Counted from the stretch's first letter, positions 33,152-43,488 are shown. The stretch is DNA of 64,000 nucleotides from Corynebacterium afermentans subsp. afermentans (GCF_030408355.1 NZ_CP046606.1:558001-622000), one strand, 5' to 3'. Notes: generated from the letters alone by a model not told the origin. Program-made: numbers and translations.

Positions 33152-36100
33152 GTGACACAATCAACGGCATGACTTTCACCAGACCCTCTCCCGTGCCCCC
33201 GGCGGTACTCGAGCCGAATGCCTGCCTCGTGCCACGCACGCGCCCGGACACGCAGCGCGAATGGCCGGTTGAGCTGCCCCAGCAAGGCCTGTACAAGGTG
33301 ACCGGAGAGCCGGGCTCGGGAGTGTCGAGCTTCCTGCTGGACACCGCCGCGGCTGCGATGCGCAGGCACGCAGGCAGCGAGGCGGAACAGGGCCCGGGCG
33401 GGGTGCTGGTGCTCACGGATTCCAAGGAGACCGGCGCGCGGCTGCGCGCGGAGCTAGCGGACACGCTTGCCGCCTCCGGGTTTGTCTCCGACGAGCCAGT
33501 GGTGCGCTCCGTGCACTCGCTCGCGTTCGCGCTGGTGCGCCAGCAGATGGACGAAGAGCTGCGGTTGATCTCCGGCGCGGAGCAGGACGCGGTGATCCGC
33601 CAGCTGCTGCAGGGCCACGCTGAAGACGGCGGCGGCACCTGGCCTGAGGAGCTGCGCCCGGCGCTGCCCATGGTGGGTTTTGCCCGGCAATTGAGGGACT
33701 TTTTGTTGCGCGCCATTGAGCGCGGCCAGGGCCCGGAGGATCTGGTGGAGCTGGGCCAGCGCCACGACATTGGCATCTGGTCCGCCTCGGGCGAATTCTT
33801 GCGCGAATACCAGCAGGTGATGGCACTGTCCGGCGCGCACCGCCTGTCGGCGTCGGAGTTGATCGCGGCCGCGCTTGAGGTGGAGCTGCCGCGGACGTGG
33901 CATACCGTGATAGTGGACGACGCGCAGCACCTGGCGCCGGCATCCGCGGCACTGGTGCAAAAGCTGTTGGAGCAGGCGGACCTCGGGGTCGTCGGCGGGG
34001 ATCTGGAGCAATCCGTGTTCCGCTTCCGCGGTGCCTCTCCGGCATTCTTCCAGGACTTAGGCGGGCTAGACCACGAGGTGATCAACCTCGGGGCCACCCG
34101 CAGGACGCCAGTGCGGTCAGCGGCAATCGCAGAGTCCAGCGCGGCGGAGCTTTCCCTGGTGGCGGACACGCTGCGCCGCGCCCACCTGGAAGAGGGCGTG
34201 GCGTACCGCGACATGGCGGTGGTGGTGCGCTCCACGCCGCTGCTTGAGCCGATGCGGCGCGCGCTGCTGCGCGCGGGGGTGCCGGTCGCGCTCAACCCCA
34301 CCGACCTGGTGCTGGGGGAGCAGCGCATTGTTTCGGCGCTGCTGCTCGGCGTGCGCGCGCTGTATGAGGAACTTCAACCCACCGAGTGGCGCGACCTGCT
34401 GCTGAGCCCCGTCGGCGGTGCTGACCCGGTGACGCTGCGCAGGTTACTGCGCGGCCTGCGTCGCTGGTCGCCGGAGGTTCGCGCGGAGGAAAGCCTGCGC
34501 GAGCTGCTTCTCACTCCGGACGGGCTGCCGGATTTCGGCACCGTGCTCACGGACCGCGAGCTGGACATCTTGCACCGCGTGCGCGACGTGCTCGATGCCG
34601 GGCGCGATGTGCTTGCTCACGGCGGCACGGTGGAGGAAGTGCTGTGGGCACTCTGGCACGCCACGGGCTTGGCTAACCGTCTGCTGGCGTCTGCGCTGCG
34701 GGGAGGCGCGACTGGTTCGCAGGCGGACAGGGATCTCGACGCCGTGATGGCACTGTTCGACGCGGCTGGCGACCACACGGAGCGCAGGCCCAGCGCGGGC
34801 ATCGAATCCTTCGTCGCCTCGATTACCGAGCAGGAGCTGCCCACCGGCGTGCGCGACCGCCGAAGCGCCACCCCGGACGCCGCCGCACTGCTTACCGCCC
34901 ACGGTGCGGTGGGCCGCGAGTTCCGCCGCGTGGTCGTGGCCGGCGTGCAGGAACTGACCTGGCCGAGCCTGGGGGAGACCGGGTCGCTGTTCCGCCAGGA
35001 AGACCTGGTGGACCTCATCGACAACGACGTCGACCCCGGCGTGCCCGTCTCCCACATCAACGAGCGGTTGGTGGAGGAGCGCCGCTTGTTTACCGTGGCA
35101 ACCAGCCGCGCCACAGATGAGCTCCTGGTCACCGCCGTGGAAAGCGATGACGGCGAAGAAGTGGAGCAGCGATCCAGGTTCGTGGAGGAATTCTGCCGGG
35201 ACTATGGCGTGCAACCGCGCCCGGTGCGCATCGCGGGCTCGTCCGCGGACGCCTTCCGGATCTCCGGGCAAACCACTGACACTGCTGCTGACGCCGAGGA
35301 CGCCAGCGCGGTGGTGCGCGTGCTCGCGCACGACGACCTGATCGCCGAGTTCCGCCGCGTGCTGGTGGACCCTGTATCCACCGAAGCAGAGCGCAGCCAG
35401 GCGGCGCGCCAACTCGCACGATTGGCGGACGCAGGCGTGCTGGGCGCGGACCCTGCGCAGTGGTGGACGACCACGGAGCCTTCCACAAGCGAACCGCTCG
35501 ACGTCTCGCCGGCGCTGTCGCCGTCGCGGGTGGAAAAGCTGCTCGCATGCCCCATGCAGGCCGTGCTGGAGCGGATGTCCGGCCTGGACGAATCGCTGGA
35601 CATGATCTACGGCGCTATGGCCCACGCCTACTTCGAAGCGCTGGGCAACGGCATGGACGACACCGAGGCGCTGGATGCGACCGTGGCGGCGCGGCGGGCC
35701 GCGGATAACGCCCCGGAGTGGAAGGTCGAGCGAGACATCGCGGACTTCCGGGCCATGCTCGAGCGCGCCCACGGCTGGCTGCAGGCCAGCCGCGGGGCGT
35801 TTGAGCAGGTCGCCGTGGAAGCGGATGTGAACGTCCAGGTCAGCGACAACGTGCGCATCCGTGGCAGGCTGGACCGCCTTGAGCGCGATAGCAGCGGTGC
35901 GGTGCACATTGTGGACCTGAAAACGGGCGCGTACCCGCCGACCGTCGACGCCACCGCGGACAACCCCCAACTGGCCACCTACCAGTTGGCGCTTGCGCAC
36001 GGCGAGTTCGACGGCGGCAAGGTTGTCACCGCTCGCGACGGCGCAAATGCGCTTTCCGTGGGCGGGGCGGTGCTGGTGTACCCAAACGCCAACAAGACCA

Positions 36101-36291
36101 CGCTGAGCACCCGCGAGCAGGCGAAGAAAACCGCCGACGAGCTGGACGCGCTCGCCGCCGCACTCGACGGGCTGCCCGAGGAGACCGCTGGACCGATGTT
36201 GCTCGCCGTGGTCGGCCCGCAGTGCGACCGCTGCGCGGTGCGAGCGCTGTGCCCAGTCCAGCCGGAAGGAGCGACGATCCACCATGTCTAA
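33148..36291 (+). CDS. adnA: AdnA: helicase-nuclease subunit with degenerate ATPase site
   Basis: The 1047-residue protein is the first subunit of the AdnAB end-resection complex, an SF1A helicase fused to a RecB-type nuclease. The Walker A loop reads GEPGSGVSS, lacking the invariant Lys, and motif II reads VIVDDAQHL, lacking the catalytic Glu, so ATP hydrolysis here is unlikely. The nuclease appears complete: GRLDRLER, VDLKTG, and an iron-staple cysteine set (LLACPMQ and CDRCAVRALC). The start overlaps the upstream stop (GTGA); ATG 33169 is an alternative. It overlaps adnB by 8 bp, giving coupled production of the two subunits. Confidence 0.92.
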   Translation: MSDTINGMTFTRPSPVPPAVLEPNACLVPRTRPDTQREWPVELPQQGLYKVTGEPGSGVSSFLLDTAAAAMRRHAGSEAEQGPGGVLVLTDSKETGARLRAELADTLAASGFVSDEPVVRSVHSLAFALVRQQMDEELRLISGAEQDAVIRQLLQGHAEDGGGTWPEELRPALPMVGFARQLRDFLLRAIERGQGPEDLVELGQRHDIGIWSASGEFLREYQQVMALSGAHRLSASELIAAALEVELPRTWHTVIVDDAQHLAPASAALVQKLLEQADLGVVGGDLEQSVFRFRGASPAFFQDLGGLDHEVINLGATRRTPVRSAAIAESSAAELSLVADTLRRAHLEEGVAYRDMAVVVRSTPLLEPMRRALLRAGVPVALNPTDLVLGEQRIVSALLLGVRALYEELQPTEWRDLLLSPVGGADPVTLRRLLRGLRRWSPEVRAEESLRELLLTPDGLPDFGTVLTDRELDILHRVRDVLDAGRDVLAHGGTVEEVLWALWHATGLANRLLASALRGGATGSQADRDLDAVMALFDAAGDHTERRPSAGIESFVASITEQELPTGVRDRRSATPDAAALLTAHGAVGREFRRVVVAGVQELTWPSLGETGSLFRQEDLVDLIDNDVDPGVPVSHINERLVEERRLFTVATSRATDELLVTAVESDDGEEVEQRSRFVEEFCRDYGVQPRPVRIAGSSADAFRISGQTTDTAADAEDASAVVRVLAHDDLIAEFRRVLVDPVSTEAERSQAARQLARLADAGVLGADPAQWWTTTEPSTSEPLDVSPALSPSRVEKLLACPMQAVLERMSGLDESLDMIYGAMAHAYFEALGNGMDDTEALDATVAARRAADNAPEWKVERDIADFRAMLERAHGWLQASRGAFEQVAVEADVNVQVSDNVRIRGRLDRLERDSSGAVHIVDLKTGAYPPTVDATADNPQLATYQLALAHGEFDGGKVVTARDGANALSVGGAVLVYPNANKTTLSTREQAKKTADELDALAAALDGLPEETAGPMLLAVVGPQCDRCAVRALCPVQPEGATIHHV

Positions 36292-39200
36292 CCCCACCCC
36301 GATGTCTCCCGTGCTGCTGTCGCGCTACCTGGGCCAGCAGTACCCGCCGACAGACCAGCAAGCCGCTGTGATCGGCGCAGAGCCCGGCCCGCTACTGGTG
36401 GTCGCCGGTGCCGGCGCCGGCAAAACCGAAACCATGGCCGCGCGCGTGGTGTGGCTGGTGGCCAACGGCTACGCCCGGCCGGACGAAGTGTTGGGCCTGA
36501 CGTTTACCCGCAAGGCCGCCCAGGAGATGGGCAAGCGCATTCGGGACCGTTTGGGCTCGCTCGCGGCCAACACCGATCTGGTGCACCGCCTGGACCCGTC
36601 CGGCGAGCTAGCGGACAACCTGCAGGTGATCGCGCCTTCGGTGTCCACCTACGACTCGTACGCCGGCGAGCTGATCCGCGAATACGGCCTGTTGGTTCCG
36701 GTGGAGCCGGACGCCCGGCTGATCACCGACGCGGAGCTGCACGCCATCGCCACCGACGTGGTGGTCAACTACTCCGGCGGGCTGATCACGGAGATGGGTT
36801 CCAACCCGTCGCTGTCCACGGTGGTGGAGGACCTGCTGGCGCTGACCACGGCAATGGGCAACGAGCTGGCTTCGCCCGAGTGGGTGCGCGGGCACGCGCA
36901 CGACTTCCTCGCAGAAACCGAGTCCTATCCCATGGCCCCGCGTGCCCGCGTGGAGTTCACCAAGGTGCTCACGAATTGGCGCTCCAAGCAGGAAATGCGC
37001 GTGAACATGCTGCCGCTGGTGGAGGAGCTGGCGGCGGAGCTGCGCCGCCGTGGCGTGGTCACGTTCAACGAGCAGATGTCCGTGGCAGCAAAGCTGGCGC
37101 GGGACCACAAGACGGTGGGGGCATCGCAGCGCTCCCGCTACCGCGTGGTCATGCTGGATGAGTACCAGGACACCTCGCACGCGCAGCGCGTGCTGCTGCG
37201 CAGCCTGTTCGGTGAGGGTGCGGACCCGTCGCTGACGGTGACCGCAGTGGGCGATCCGATGCAGGCGATCTACGGCTGGCGAGGCGCCACCGCGGCCAAC
37301 CTGGCCGCGTTCGTGGAGGATTTCCCCTCGACTGAAGGGCCGGCGCCGAAAAAGCAGCTGACCACCTCCTGGCGCAACCCGCCCGAGGTGCTGCACCTGG
37401 CCAACGGCGTGTCCGACGCGGTGCTGGGCACCGCCGAAAACCGGGCGGTGGCTGCGCTTCAGGCGCGACCGGCCGCAGAGGCCGGAGACGTCACCCTGGG
37501 CTTCTTCCCGAACCAGGACACGGAGATCGCCTACGTGGCTGACGCGCTCGCGCAGGAATACCAGGCGGCAGTACAGGAAGGACGAGCGCTTTCCGCAGCC
37601 GCGCTGGTACGCAAGAACCGGCACTCGCCGCTTTTGGCAGCGGCGCTGGAGGAGCGCGGCGTGCCCTACGAGATCGTGGGCCTAGCCGGGCTTCTCGACG
37701 TCCCGGAGGTCGCCGACACCGTCGCCATCGCCACGATGCTGGTGCGCCCGGACGACACCGCGGCCGCGTTGCGCCTCCTCGGCGGCCCGGCCGTCGGCCT
37801 GGGCCTGGCAGACCTGCAGGCGCTGGCGTCGCGCGCGAACAACCTGCACGGCTCGGCGCTGGACACCCCGCCGGAGGCCGCCCCGGCGGACGCGGCGGAG
37901 CATCTGCACGCCCAGCTGGATGAGCTCGTGTCCCGCGCCGCGGAAATCTCCGCCAGCTCGGACAAACCCGAAGGGCTCACGGATGCCCTGGCAGACCTTG
38001 GCGAGCCGGAACGCTACAGCGAAGAAGGCCTTGCGCGCATGCGGGACACCGCCGCGAAGCTGCGCTGGCTGCGCACCCATAGCCTGGGCAAGCGCCTAAG
38101 CGACCTGTTCGCCGACATCATCCACGTTTTCGGCATCCGCACCGAAGTGCTCGCCCGCGGCTCCGCCACCGGGGCAGTGCACCTGGACCGGTTGCTCGAG
38201 GAGGTCGCCGCATACCCGGGCGCGAGCCTCGACGGGTTGCTGCACTTTTTCGAACTCGCCCGCAGCTTCGAGGACGGCTTGGCCCCGGGCTCGGTGGCGG
38301 TGAAGGAGGACCGGGTGCAGATCCTCACCGCGCACAAGGCCAAGGGGCTGGAGTGGGACACCGTGGCGGTGCTGCACGCGGACGCGGCAACGTACAAGTC
38401 CAAGACGGAAACCTTCCTCACCTTCCCGCGCTTCCTGCCGACGGAAACGTTCGGCGACCCGGACGTCTATCCAGTATTCGCGGACGTGGAAAACCGCAAG
38501 GACTTTGAAAAAGCTGGCAAGGCCTGGCTCAAGGAGGTCGCCGGGGATCTGGCCGAGGAGGCTGCCCGGTTGTTCTACGTGGCGGTGACCCGCTCCGGGA
38601 AGAAACTCCTCGTCACCGGCTCGCGCCGCCGCGAAGGTGTCGCGCGGGAGGCGGAGCCGTATGAGCACTTCGCCGCCATGCGCGAGCGGGTGCCCGAAGA
38701 GTGCGTGGTGGTCTGGGACGACGGCACCGAGCCTGACATCGCAGAGGAAGCGAGCGACAAGGAGGCGGCCGCACCGGAGTCCGGACGCTGGCCCCACTAC
38801 CTGCCTGCGTCACGCGACCTCGCGGCCGCTCAAGCGGTGCGTGCCGCCATGGACGCGCTGCCGGACTACACCGAAGGCGAGCTGTACTCGCTGTGGGAGC
38901 GCGACGCCACAGCCTTGATCGAGGAGCACGACGCCGCTCAAGCCGCAGACGTGCCGGTGGTCATGCCGGGCGAACTCACCGCCTCCGACGTGGTGGCGCT
39001 GAAGGCGGACCCGGAGCAGTTCGCCCGCCGCGCCCGCCGCCCCGTGCCGTTCAAGCCGAATACCTACGCCAAGCGCGGCACCGCGTTCCACGAGTGGCTG
39101 GAGCAGTTCTACGGTGCGCGCCCGCTGCTCACGGAAGACGAGCTGCCGGGCAACGATGAGGCCGAAGTGGACCGCGCCGTCCTGGAGCGGCTCAAACGCA

Positions 39201-39595
39201 ACTTCGAGGCCAGCGAGTGGGCCGGGCGCACGCCCGAGTACGTCGAGCACCCCTTCGAGCTGGCACTGGGCGATTCGGTCGTTCGCGGGCGCATGGACGC
39301 CGTGTTCGCCGACGATGACGGCTGGGTCGTGGTGGACTGGAAGACCGGCGAGAAGCCTGGCCGCGACGCGATGGAATCGGCTCAGCTGCAGCTCGCGGTC
39401 TACCGTGAGGCGTGGCGCCGGATCGCACGTGACGGCAAGCCGGTGCGGGCGGTATTTTTCTACGTGCGCACCGGCGAGACGTTCGCGCCCCGCGCCTTGC
39501 CGGATCTCGACCAGCTCGAGACAATGCTCGGAGGCGCAAGAGCCGGTACGCCCGGTGAAGAAATAGCAAGAGAAAGCGAGGAGCGGCAGGGATGA
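36284..39595 (+). CDS. adnB: AdnB: motor helicase-nuclease subunit
   Basis: The 1103-residue protein has an intact SF1A motor: Walker A VAGAGAGKTET, LTFTRKAA (Ia), VVMLDEYQDTSHAQ (II), GDPMQAIYGWRGA (III), TTSWRNP (IV), ILTAHKAKGLEWD (V) and FYVAVTRSG (VI). The C-terminal RecB-like nuclease has FHEWLEQF, RGRMDAVF and VVDWKTGEK. In mycobacteria AdnB is the lead motor and AdnA contributes mainly its nuclease. The operon adnA-adnB-channel is joined by overlapping start and stop codons. Confidence 0.95.
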   Translation: MSNPTPMSPVLLSRYLGQQYPPTDQQAAVIGAEPGPLLVVAGAGAGKTETMAARVVWLVANGYARPDEVLGLTFTRKAAQEMGKRIRDRLGSLAANTDLVHRLDPSGELADNLQVIAPSVSTYDSYAGELIREYGLLVPVEPDARLITDAELHAIATDVVVNYSGGLITEMGSNPSLSTVVEDLLALTTAMGNELASPEWVRGHAHDFLAETESYPMAPRARVEFTKVLTNWRSKQEMRVNMLPLVEELAAELRRRGVVTFNEQMSVAAKLARDHKTVGASQRSRYRVVMLDEYQDTSHAQRVLLRSLFGEGADPSLTVTAVGDPMQAIYGWRGATAANLAAFVEDFPSTEGPAPKKQLTTSWRNPPEVLHLANGVSDAVLGTAENRAVAALQARPAAEAGDVTLGFFPNQDTEIAYVADALAQEYQAAVQEGRALSAAALVRKNRHSPLLAAALEERGVPYEIVGLAGLLDVPEVADTVAIATMLVRPDDTAAALRLLGGPAVGLGLADLQALASRANNLHGSALDTPPEAAPADAAEHLHAQLDELVSRAAEISASSDKPEGLTDALADLGEPERYSEEGLARMRDTAAKLRWLRTHSLGKRLSDLFADIIHVFGIRTEVLARGSATGAVHLDRLLEEVAAYPGASLDGLLHFFELARSFEDGLAPGSVAVKEDRVQILTAHKAKGLEWDTVAVLHADAATYKSKTETFLTFPRFLPTETFGDPDVYPVFADVENRKDFEKAGKAWLKEVAGDLAEEAARLFYVAVTRSGKKLLVTGSRRREGVAREAEPYEHFAAMRERVPEECVVVWDDGTEPDIAEEASDKEAAAPESGRWPHYLPASRDLAAAQAVRAAMDALPDYTEGELYSLWERDATALIEEHDAAQAADVPVVMPGELTASDVVALKADPEQFARRARRPVPFKPNTYAKRGTAFHEWLEQFYGARPLLTEDELPGNDEAEVDRAVLERLKRNFEASEWAGRTPEYVEHPFELALGDSVVRGRMDAVFADDDGWVVVDWKTGEKPGRDAMESAQLQLAVYREAWRRIARDGKPVRAVFFYVRTGETFAPRALPDLDQLETMLGGARAGTPGEEIARESEERQG

Positions 39596-40668
39596 AGCTT
39601 CGGAGCCTGTTGTCGCTGCGCGCAGACGCGACCAACCTCACCGAGATCCCGGTGCACAGCTTGTTGGATGTGGTGAATATCCCCACCGCGGAGCGCGCGA
39701 CTCCGTGGTCGCTGATCGCGCGCCGCTTCGGCTACGCCTTGCTGCTCATGGTCGCCATCGCGTTCGTGGCCTACCTTGACCGCGACGGATACTCCGAGCC
39801 GCTGACGTTCATCGACGCGCTGTACTACTCCGCGGTGACGCTGTCCACCACGGGCTACGGCGACATCACGCCGGTGACGCAGACGGCCCGCCTCATCAAC
39901 ATCTTCCTCATCACCCCGGCCCGCGTGGCCTTCCTGATGCTCCTGGTCGGCACCACGTTGTCGGTGCTGACGGAGGATTCCCGCAAGACGCTCCAGATCC
40001 AACAGTGGAGGAATAGCGTGCGCAACCACACTATTGTCATCGGCTACGGCACCAAGGGCCGTTCCGCAATCGACGCCCTTATCGCCGGCGGTGCGTCGCC
40101 GTCGTCGATCGTGGTCATCGACTCGGACCCAGCCGCCCTCTCCGTGGCGGAGCAGCGCGGCCTGATCACCGTGCACGGTAACGGCACCAAGTCGGGCGTG
40201 CTGCGCGTGGCCGCGGTCAGCCGCGCCAGGTCTGTCATCGTCGCGCCGTCGTCGGACGACACGGCCGTGCTGATCACCCTATCGGTGCGCGAGATGGCGC
40301 CGAGCGCGATGATCGTGGCCAGCGTCCGCGAAAGCGAGAACCAGCACCTGATCATGCAGTCGGGTGCGGATTCGGTGATCGTCTCCTCCGAAACCGCGGG
40401 CCGTCTGCTCGGTATCGCCACCGTCACCCCGCCGGTGGTGGAGATGATGGAGGACCTGCTCAGCCCGGACGAAGGCTTCGCCGTGGCGGAGCGTCAGATC
40501 GCGGACGACGAGGTCGGCGCAAACCCCCGTCACCTTGCGGACATCGTGCTGGGTGTGGTGCGCTCCGGTGAGCTCTACCGCATCGATTCCCCCGAGGCGG
40601 AGACGGTGGAGCCGGGCGACCGGTTGCTGTACGTGCGCATGAACGGCGCAATTACCAACCGGGATTAG
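39592..40668 (+). CDS. Potassium channel with RCK/TrkA-N domain
   Basis: The 358-residue protein has an N-terminal membrane helix (LLLMVAIAFVAYL), a pore loop with selectivity filter STTGYGD near residue 87, a second helix, then RCK-N (VIGYGTKGRSAIDAL) with a Rossmann glycine motif and DSDPAAL, and an RCK-C-like end. It is a two-helix K+ channel gated by cytosolic ligands, corresponding to Rv3200c. ATG 39592 overlaps the adnB stop. Confidence 0.9.
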   Translation: MKLRSLLSLRADATNLTEIPVHSLLDVVNIPTAERATPWSLIARRFGYALLLMVAIAFVAYLDRDGYSEPLTFIDALYYSAVTLSTTGYGDITPVTQTARLINIFLITPARVAFLMLLVGTTLSVLTEDSRKTLQIQQWRNSVRNHTIVIGYGTKGRSAIDALIAGGASPSSIVVIDSDPAALSVAEQRGLITVHGNGTKSGVLRVAAVSRARSVIVAPSSDDTAVLITLSVREMAPSAMIVASVRESENQHLIMQSGADSVIVSSETAGRLLGIATVTPPVVEMMEDLLSPDEGFAVAERQIADDEVGANPRHLADIVLGVVRSGELYRIDSPEAETVEPGDRLLYVRMNGAITNRD

Positions 40669-40672
40669 CTGG

Positions 40673-41449
40673 ATGTTCCTGCTCATCGATGCTGACGGGC
40701 GTTTCCCGCTCGGCGACGACGGGGAGCCGAAGCTTTTTCACACACCTCCGGCCACCACCGACATCACCTCCCACGTGCACGTGACCCGGGAGGTCACCGC
40801 GGCACGGGTGCACGGCGTCGACGCGGCAGACCTCGCCGGGCCGGCCGGGGCGACCGGGGACGCGCGCACCCACGCCAGCCACCCGCTCGCCGCCCGGGCG
40901 GTCGGTTTGGTCAACGCGCGCGAGCGCACCCGCTTCGACCCGGCGGACGGCTCCGAGGTGCTCTGGGGCGAAGGCGGCATCGTCGCGCGCGGCGCTACCG
41001 GCCGGCCGATCTTCCCGCGGCTGGACCCGTGCGTGATCGGCCTGGTGGAGGACCCGGCGGGCGAGCGGATCCTGCTGGTGGAAAACTCCCGCCGCCCCGG
41101 CTACCTCACCCTGGTGGCGGGCTACGTGGACGTCGGTGAGACGCTTGAGGCCGCGTTTGCCCGCGAGGTGTGGGAGGAAACCGGCCGCCGGGTAAGCGAC
41201 GTGCGCTATGTGCGCTCCCAGCCGTGGCCGCTCTCCGGCGCGCTCATGCTCGGCATGGCGGCGCGCACGGCGGATACCGATGCGCAAGCGCCCACCGACG
41301 GAGAGCTGACCCGCACCGTGTGGGCCAGCCGCGACGAGCTGGATTCCCTCACGCTCGCCGCGGAGGGCACCATCGCCCGCGCGCTCATCGGCTACTGGGC
41401 GGACATCCCGAACACACCCACCCCGGAAGGAGCACACCCATGGCGATAG
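40673..41449 (+). CDS. nudC: NADH pyrophosphatase NudC-like, without zinc-ribbon cysteines
   Basis: The 258-residue protein has a full Nudix box (GYVDVGETLEAAFAREVWEE followed by TG) and the NudC-typical RSQPWPLSGALMLG downstream. It cleaves NAD(H), and in E. coli NudC also removes NAD caps from RNA. The four zinc cysteines found before the Nudix domain in many NudC proteins are absent (FDPADGSEVLWGEGG instead). Its position between the channel and uvrD2 equals Rv3199c. Its 3' end overlaps uvrD2 by 10 bp. Confidence 0.88.
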   Translation: MFLLIDADGRFPLGDDGEPKLFHTPPATTDITSHVHVTREVTAARVHGVDAADLAGPAGATGDARTHASHPLAARAVGLVNARERTRFDPADGSEVLWGEGGIVARGATGRPIFPRLDPCVIGLVEDPAGERILLVENSRRPGYLTLVAGYVDVGETLEAAFAREVWEETGRRVSDVRYVRSQPWPLSGALMLGMAARTADTDAQAPTDGELTRTVWASRDELDSLTLAAEGTIARALIGYWADIPNTPTPEGAHPWR

Positions 41450-43488
41450 ACCTCAGCGTGCTGGATGAAGACCAGCGTGTGGCGGCGGAAGCGCCGCGCG
41501 GGCCGGTGTGCATCCTCGCCGGCGCGGGTACGGGCAAAACCCGCACGATCACCTACCGCATAGCTAACTTGATCGACCGCGGCCAGGTCGCACCGAACCG
41601 GGTGCTGGCGGTGACGTTTACCAAACGCGCCGCCGGCGAGATGCGCGACCGCCTCACCGCCATGGGCATCGGCGGGGTGCAGGCGCGAACGTTCCACTCC
41701 GCGGCGATGCGCCAGCTGCAGTACTTCTGGCCCCAGATCGCAGGAGATCTGCCGTGGCGGGTGCTGGACAACAAGTTCCCCATCGTCGCCCGCGCCACCC
41801 GCGCCGCAGGCCTGGACACCGGCAAGGAAATGGTGCGCGACTTGCTCAGCGAGATCGAGTGGGCGAAGTCCTCTGTCATCGGCCCGGAGGACTACGTGCA
41901 GCGCATCGCCGATTCCCCGCGCAAACCACCAGCGGACGCGCAGAAGGTCGCCCAGGTCTACCGCTTCTACGAGGAGGCGAAGACCAGCCCGGAAGGCATG
42001 CTGATCGATTACGACGACCTGCTCATCCACGTCGCCGGCGCACTTGAGAACGCGCCCGCGGTGGCGGAGGAGTTTCGCGCGCAGTACCAGTCGTTCGTGG
42101 TGGACGAGTACCAGGACGTCACCCCGTTGCAGCAGCGGGTGCTGGAGGCATGGTTGGGCACCCGCGACGACCTGACGGTGGTCGGCGACGCCAACCAGAC
42201 CATCTACTCCTTTACCGGCGCGACCCCGGACTACCTTTTGAACTTCTCGCGCACGTACGAACACGCGACCGTCGTGAAGCTGCAGCGCGACTACCGCTCG
42301 ACCGTGGAGATCACGGACCTGGCCAACACCGTCATCGGCAAGGCCACCGGCCGCATCGCGGGCACCCGCCTGCAGCTTGAAGGCATGCGCGGCCACGGCC
42401 CGGAGCCGCAGTTCAACGGCTACGACGACGAGCCCGCGGAGGCGCGGGCGGTGGCGCAGAAGGTGCGCAAGCTGCTTAACGACGGCGTCGCTGCCCGCGA
42501 GATCGCCATTTTGTACCGCATCAACGCGCAGTCCGCCGCGTTTGAAGCCGCACTTGCGGACGAGGGGATTGTCTACCAGGTCCGCGGCGGCGAAGGGTTT
42601 TTCCAACGCGCGGAAATCCGCGAGGCGTTCGCGCAGCTTTTGCGCGCCTCCAAGCGCACGGACCTGCCGGATGATCCGGTGCGCATTGCGCGTGCCGCGC
42701 TCGCCCCGCTGGGGCTGACGCCGGAGGAACCGGAGGGCGCGAAGGCACGCGAGCGCTGGCAGTCCTTGAACGCGCTGGTGGATCTGATCGAGGAGATCGT
42801 GCGCACCCGCGAGGCATCAACCATGGGGGAGGTGCTGGGGTCGCTGCGCCGCCGCGCCGAGGCGAAGCAGCCCCCGGCCGTGGACGGGGTAACTCTGGCC
42901 AGCCTGCACGCCGCGAAGGGCCTGGAGTGGGACGCGGTGTTTTTGGTGGGGTTGGTGGAAAAGACGCTGCCGATTTCGCATGCCCTCAAGGCGGGCGACG
43001 AGCAGATCGAGGAGGAGCGCCGCCTGTTCTACGTCGGCGTGACCCGCGCGCGCGAGCACCTGCACATGTCGTGGTCGCTGGCGCGCCAGGAGGGCGGGCA
43101 CAAAAACCGCACCCGCTCGCGCTTCTTGGACGGGCTGGTGCCGGAGCTGGAGGTGGAGCAATCCCCGCAGCGGCTCAAGCGCGCGAAGCGCTGCCGGGTG
43201 TGCGGCAACCAGCTGGGCACGCCCGCGGAGAAGTCCCTGGGCCGCCACGAGGAGTGCGAGCCGAGTTTCGACGAGGCCGTCTACGCTGCGCTGAAGCGCT
43301 GGCGCCTGGACGTCTCGCGTGCAGCGGGCCAGCCGGCGTTCGTGGTGTTCACCGACGCGACGCTGATGTCTATCGCGGAGGCCATGCCTGCCGACGAGCG
43401 CGAGCTGCTCGGAGTCTCCGGCGTGGGCCCGGTGAAGGTGGACAACTACGGCGCCGGCGTGCTCGAGGTGCTGGGGCAGTTCCGGTAA
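41440..43488 (+). CDS. uvrD2: DNA helicase UvrD2 with HRDC domain
   Basis: The 682-residue SF1A helicase has motif I AGAGTGKTRT, VTFTKRAA, VVDEYQDVTPLQQ (II), GDANQTIYSFTGA (III), LHAAKGLEWDAV (V) and FYVGVTRAR (VI). A tetracysteine zinc motif (CRVCGNQLG, then HEEC) follows, and a C-terminal HRDC domain carries LLGVSGVGPVKVDNYG. This layout is specific to UvrD2 of actinobacteria (Rv3198c). GGAAGGAG precedes ATG 41440. Confidence 0.94.
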   Translation: MAIDLSVLDEDQRVAAEAPRGPVCILAGAGTGKTRTITYRIANLIDRGQVAPNRVLAVTFTKRAAGEMRDRLTAMGIGGVQARTFHSAAMRQLQYFWPQIAGDLPWRVLDNKFPIVARATRAAGLDTGKEMVRDLLSEIEWAKSSVIGPEDYVQRIADSPRKPPADAQKVAQVYRFYEEAKTSPEGMLIDYDDLLIHVAGALENAPAVAEEFRAQYQSFVVDEYQDVTPLQQRVLEAWLGTRDDLTVVGDANQTIYSFTGATPDYLLNFSRTYEHATVVKLQRDYRSTVEITDLANTVIGKATGRIAGTRLQLEGMRGHGPEPQFNGYDDEPAEARAVAQKVRKLLNDGVAAREIAILYRINAQSAAFEAALADEGIVYQVRGGEGFFQRAEIREAFAQLLRASKRTDLPDDPVRIARAALAPLGLTPEEPEGAKARERWQSLNALVDLIEEIVRTREASTMGEVLGSLRRRAEAKQPPAVDGVTLASLHAAKGLEWDAVFLVGLVEKTLPISHALKAGDEQIEEERRLFYVGVTRAREHLHMSWSLARQEGGHKNRTRSRFLDGLVPELEVEQSPQRLKRAKRCRVCGNQLGTPAEKSLGRHEECEPSFDEAVYAALKRWRLDVSRAAGQPAFVVFTDATLMSIAEAMPADERELLGVSGVGPVKVDNYGAGVLEVLGQFR

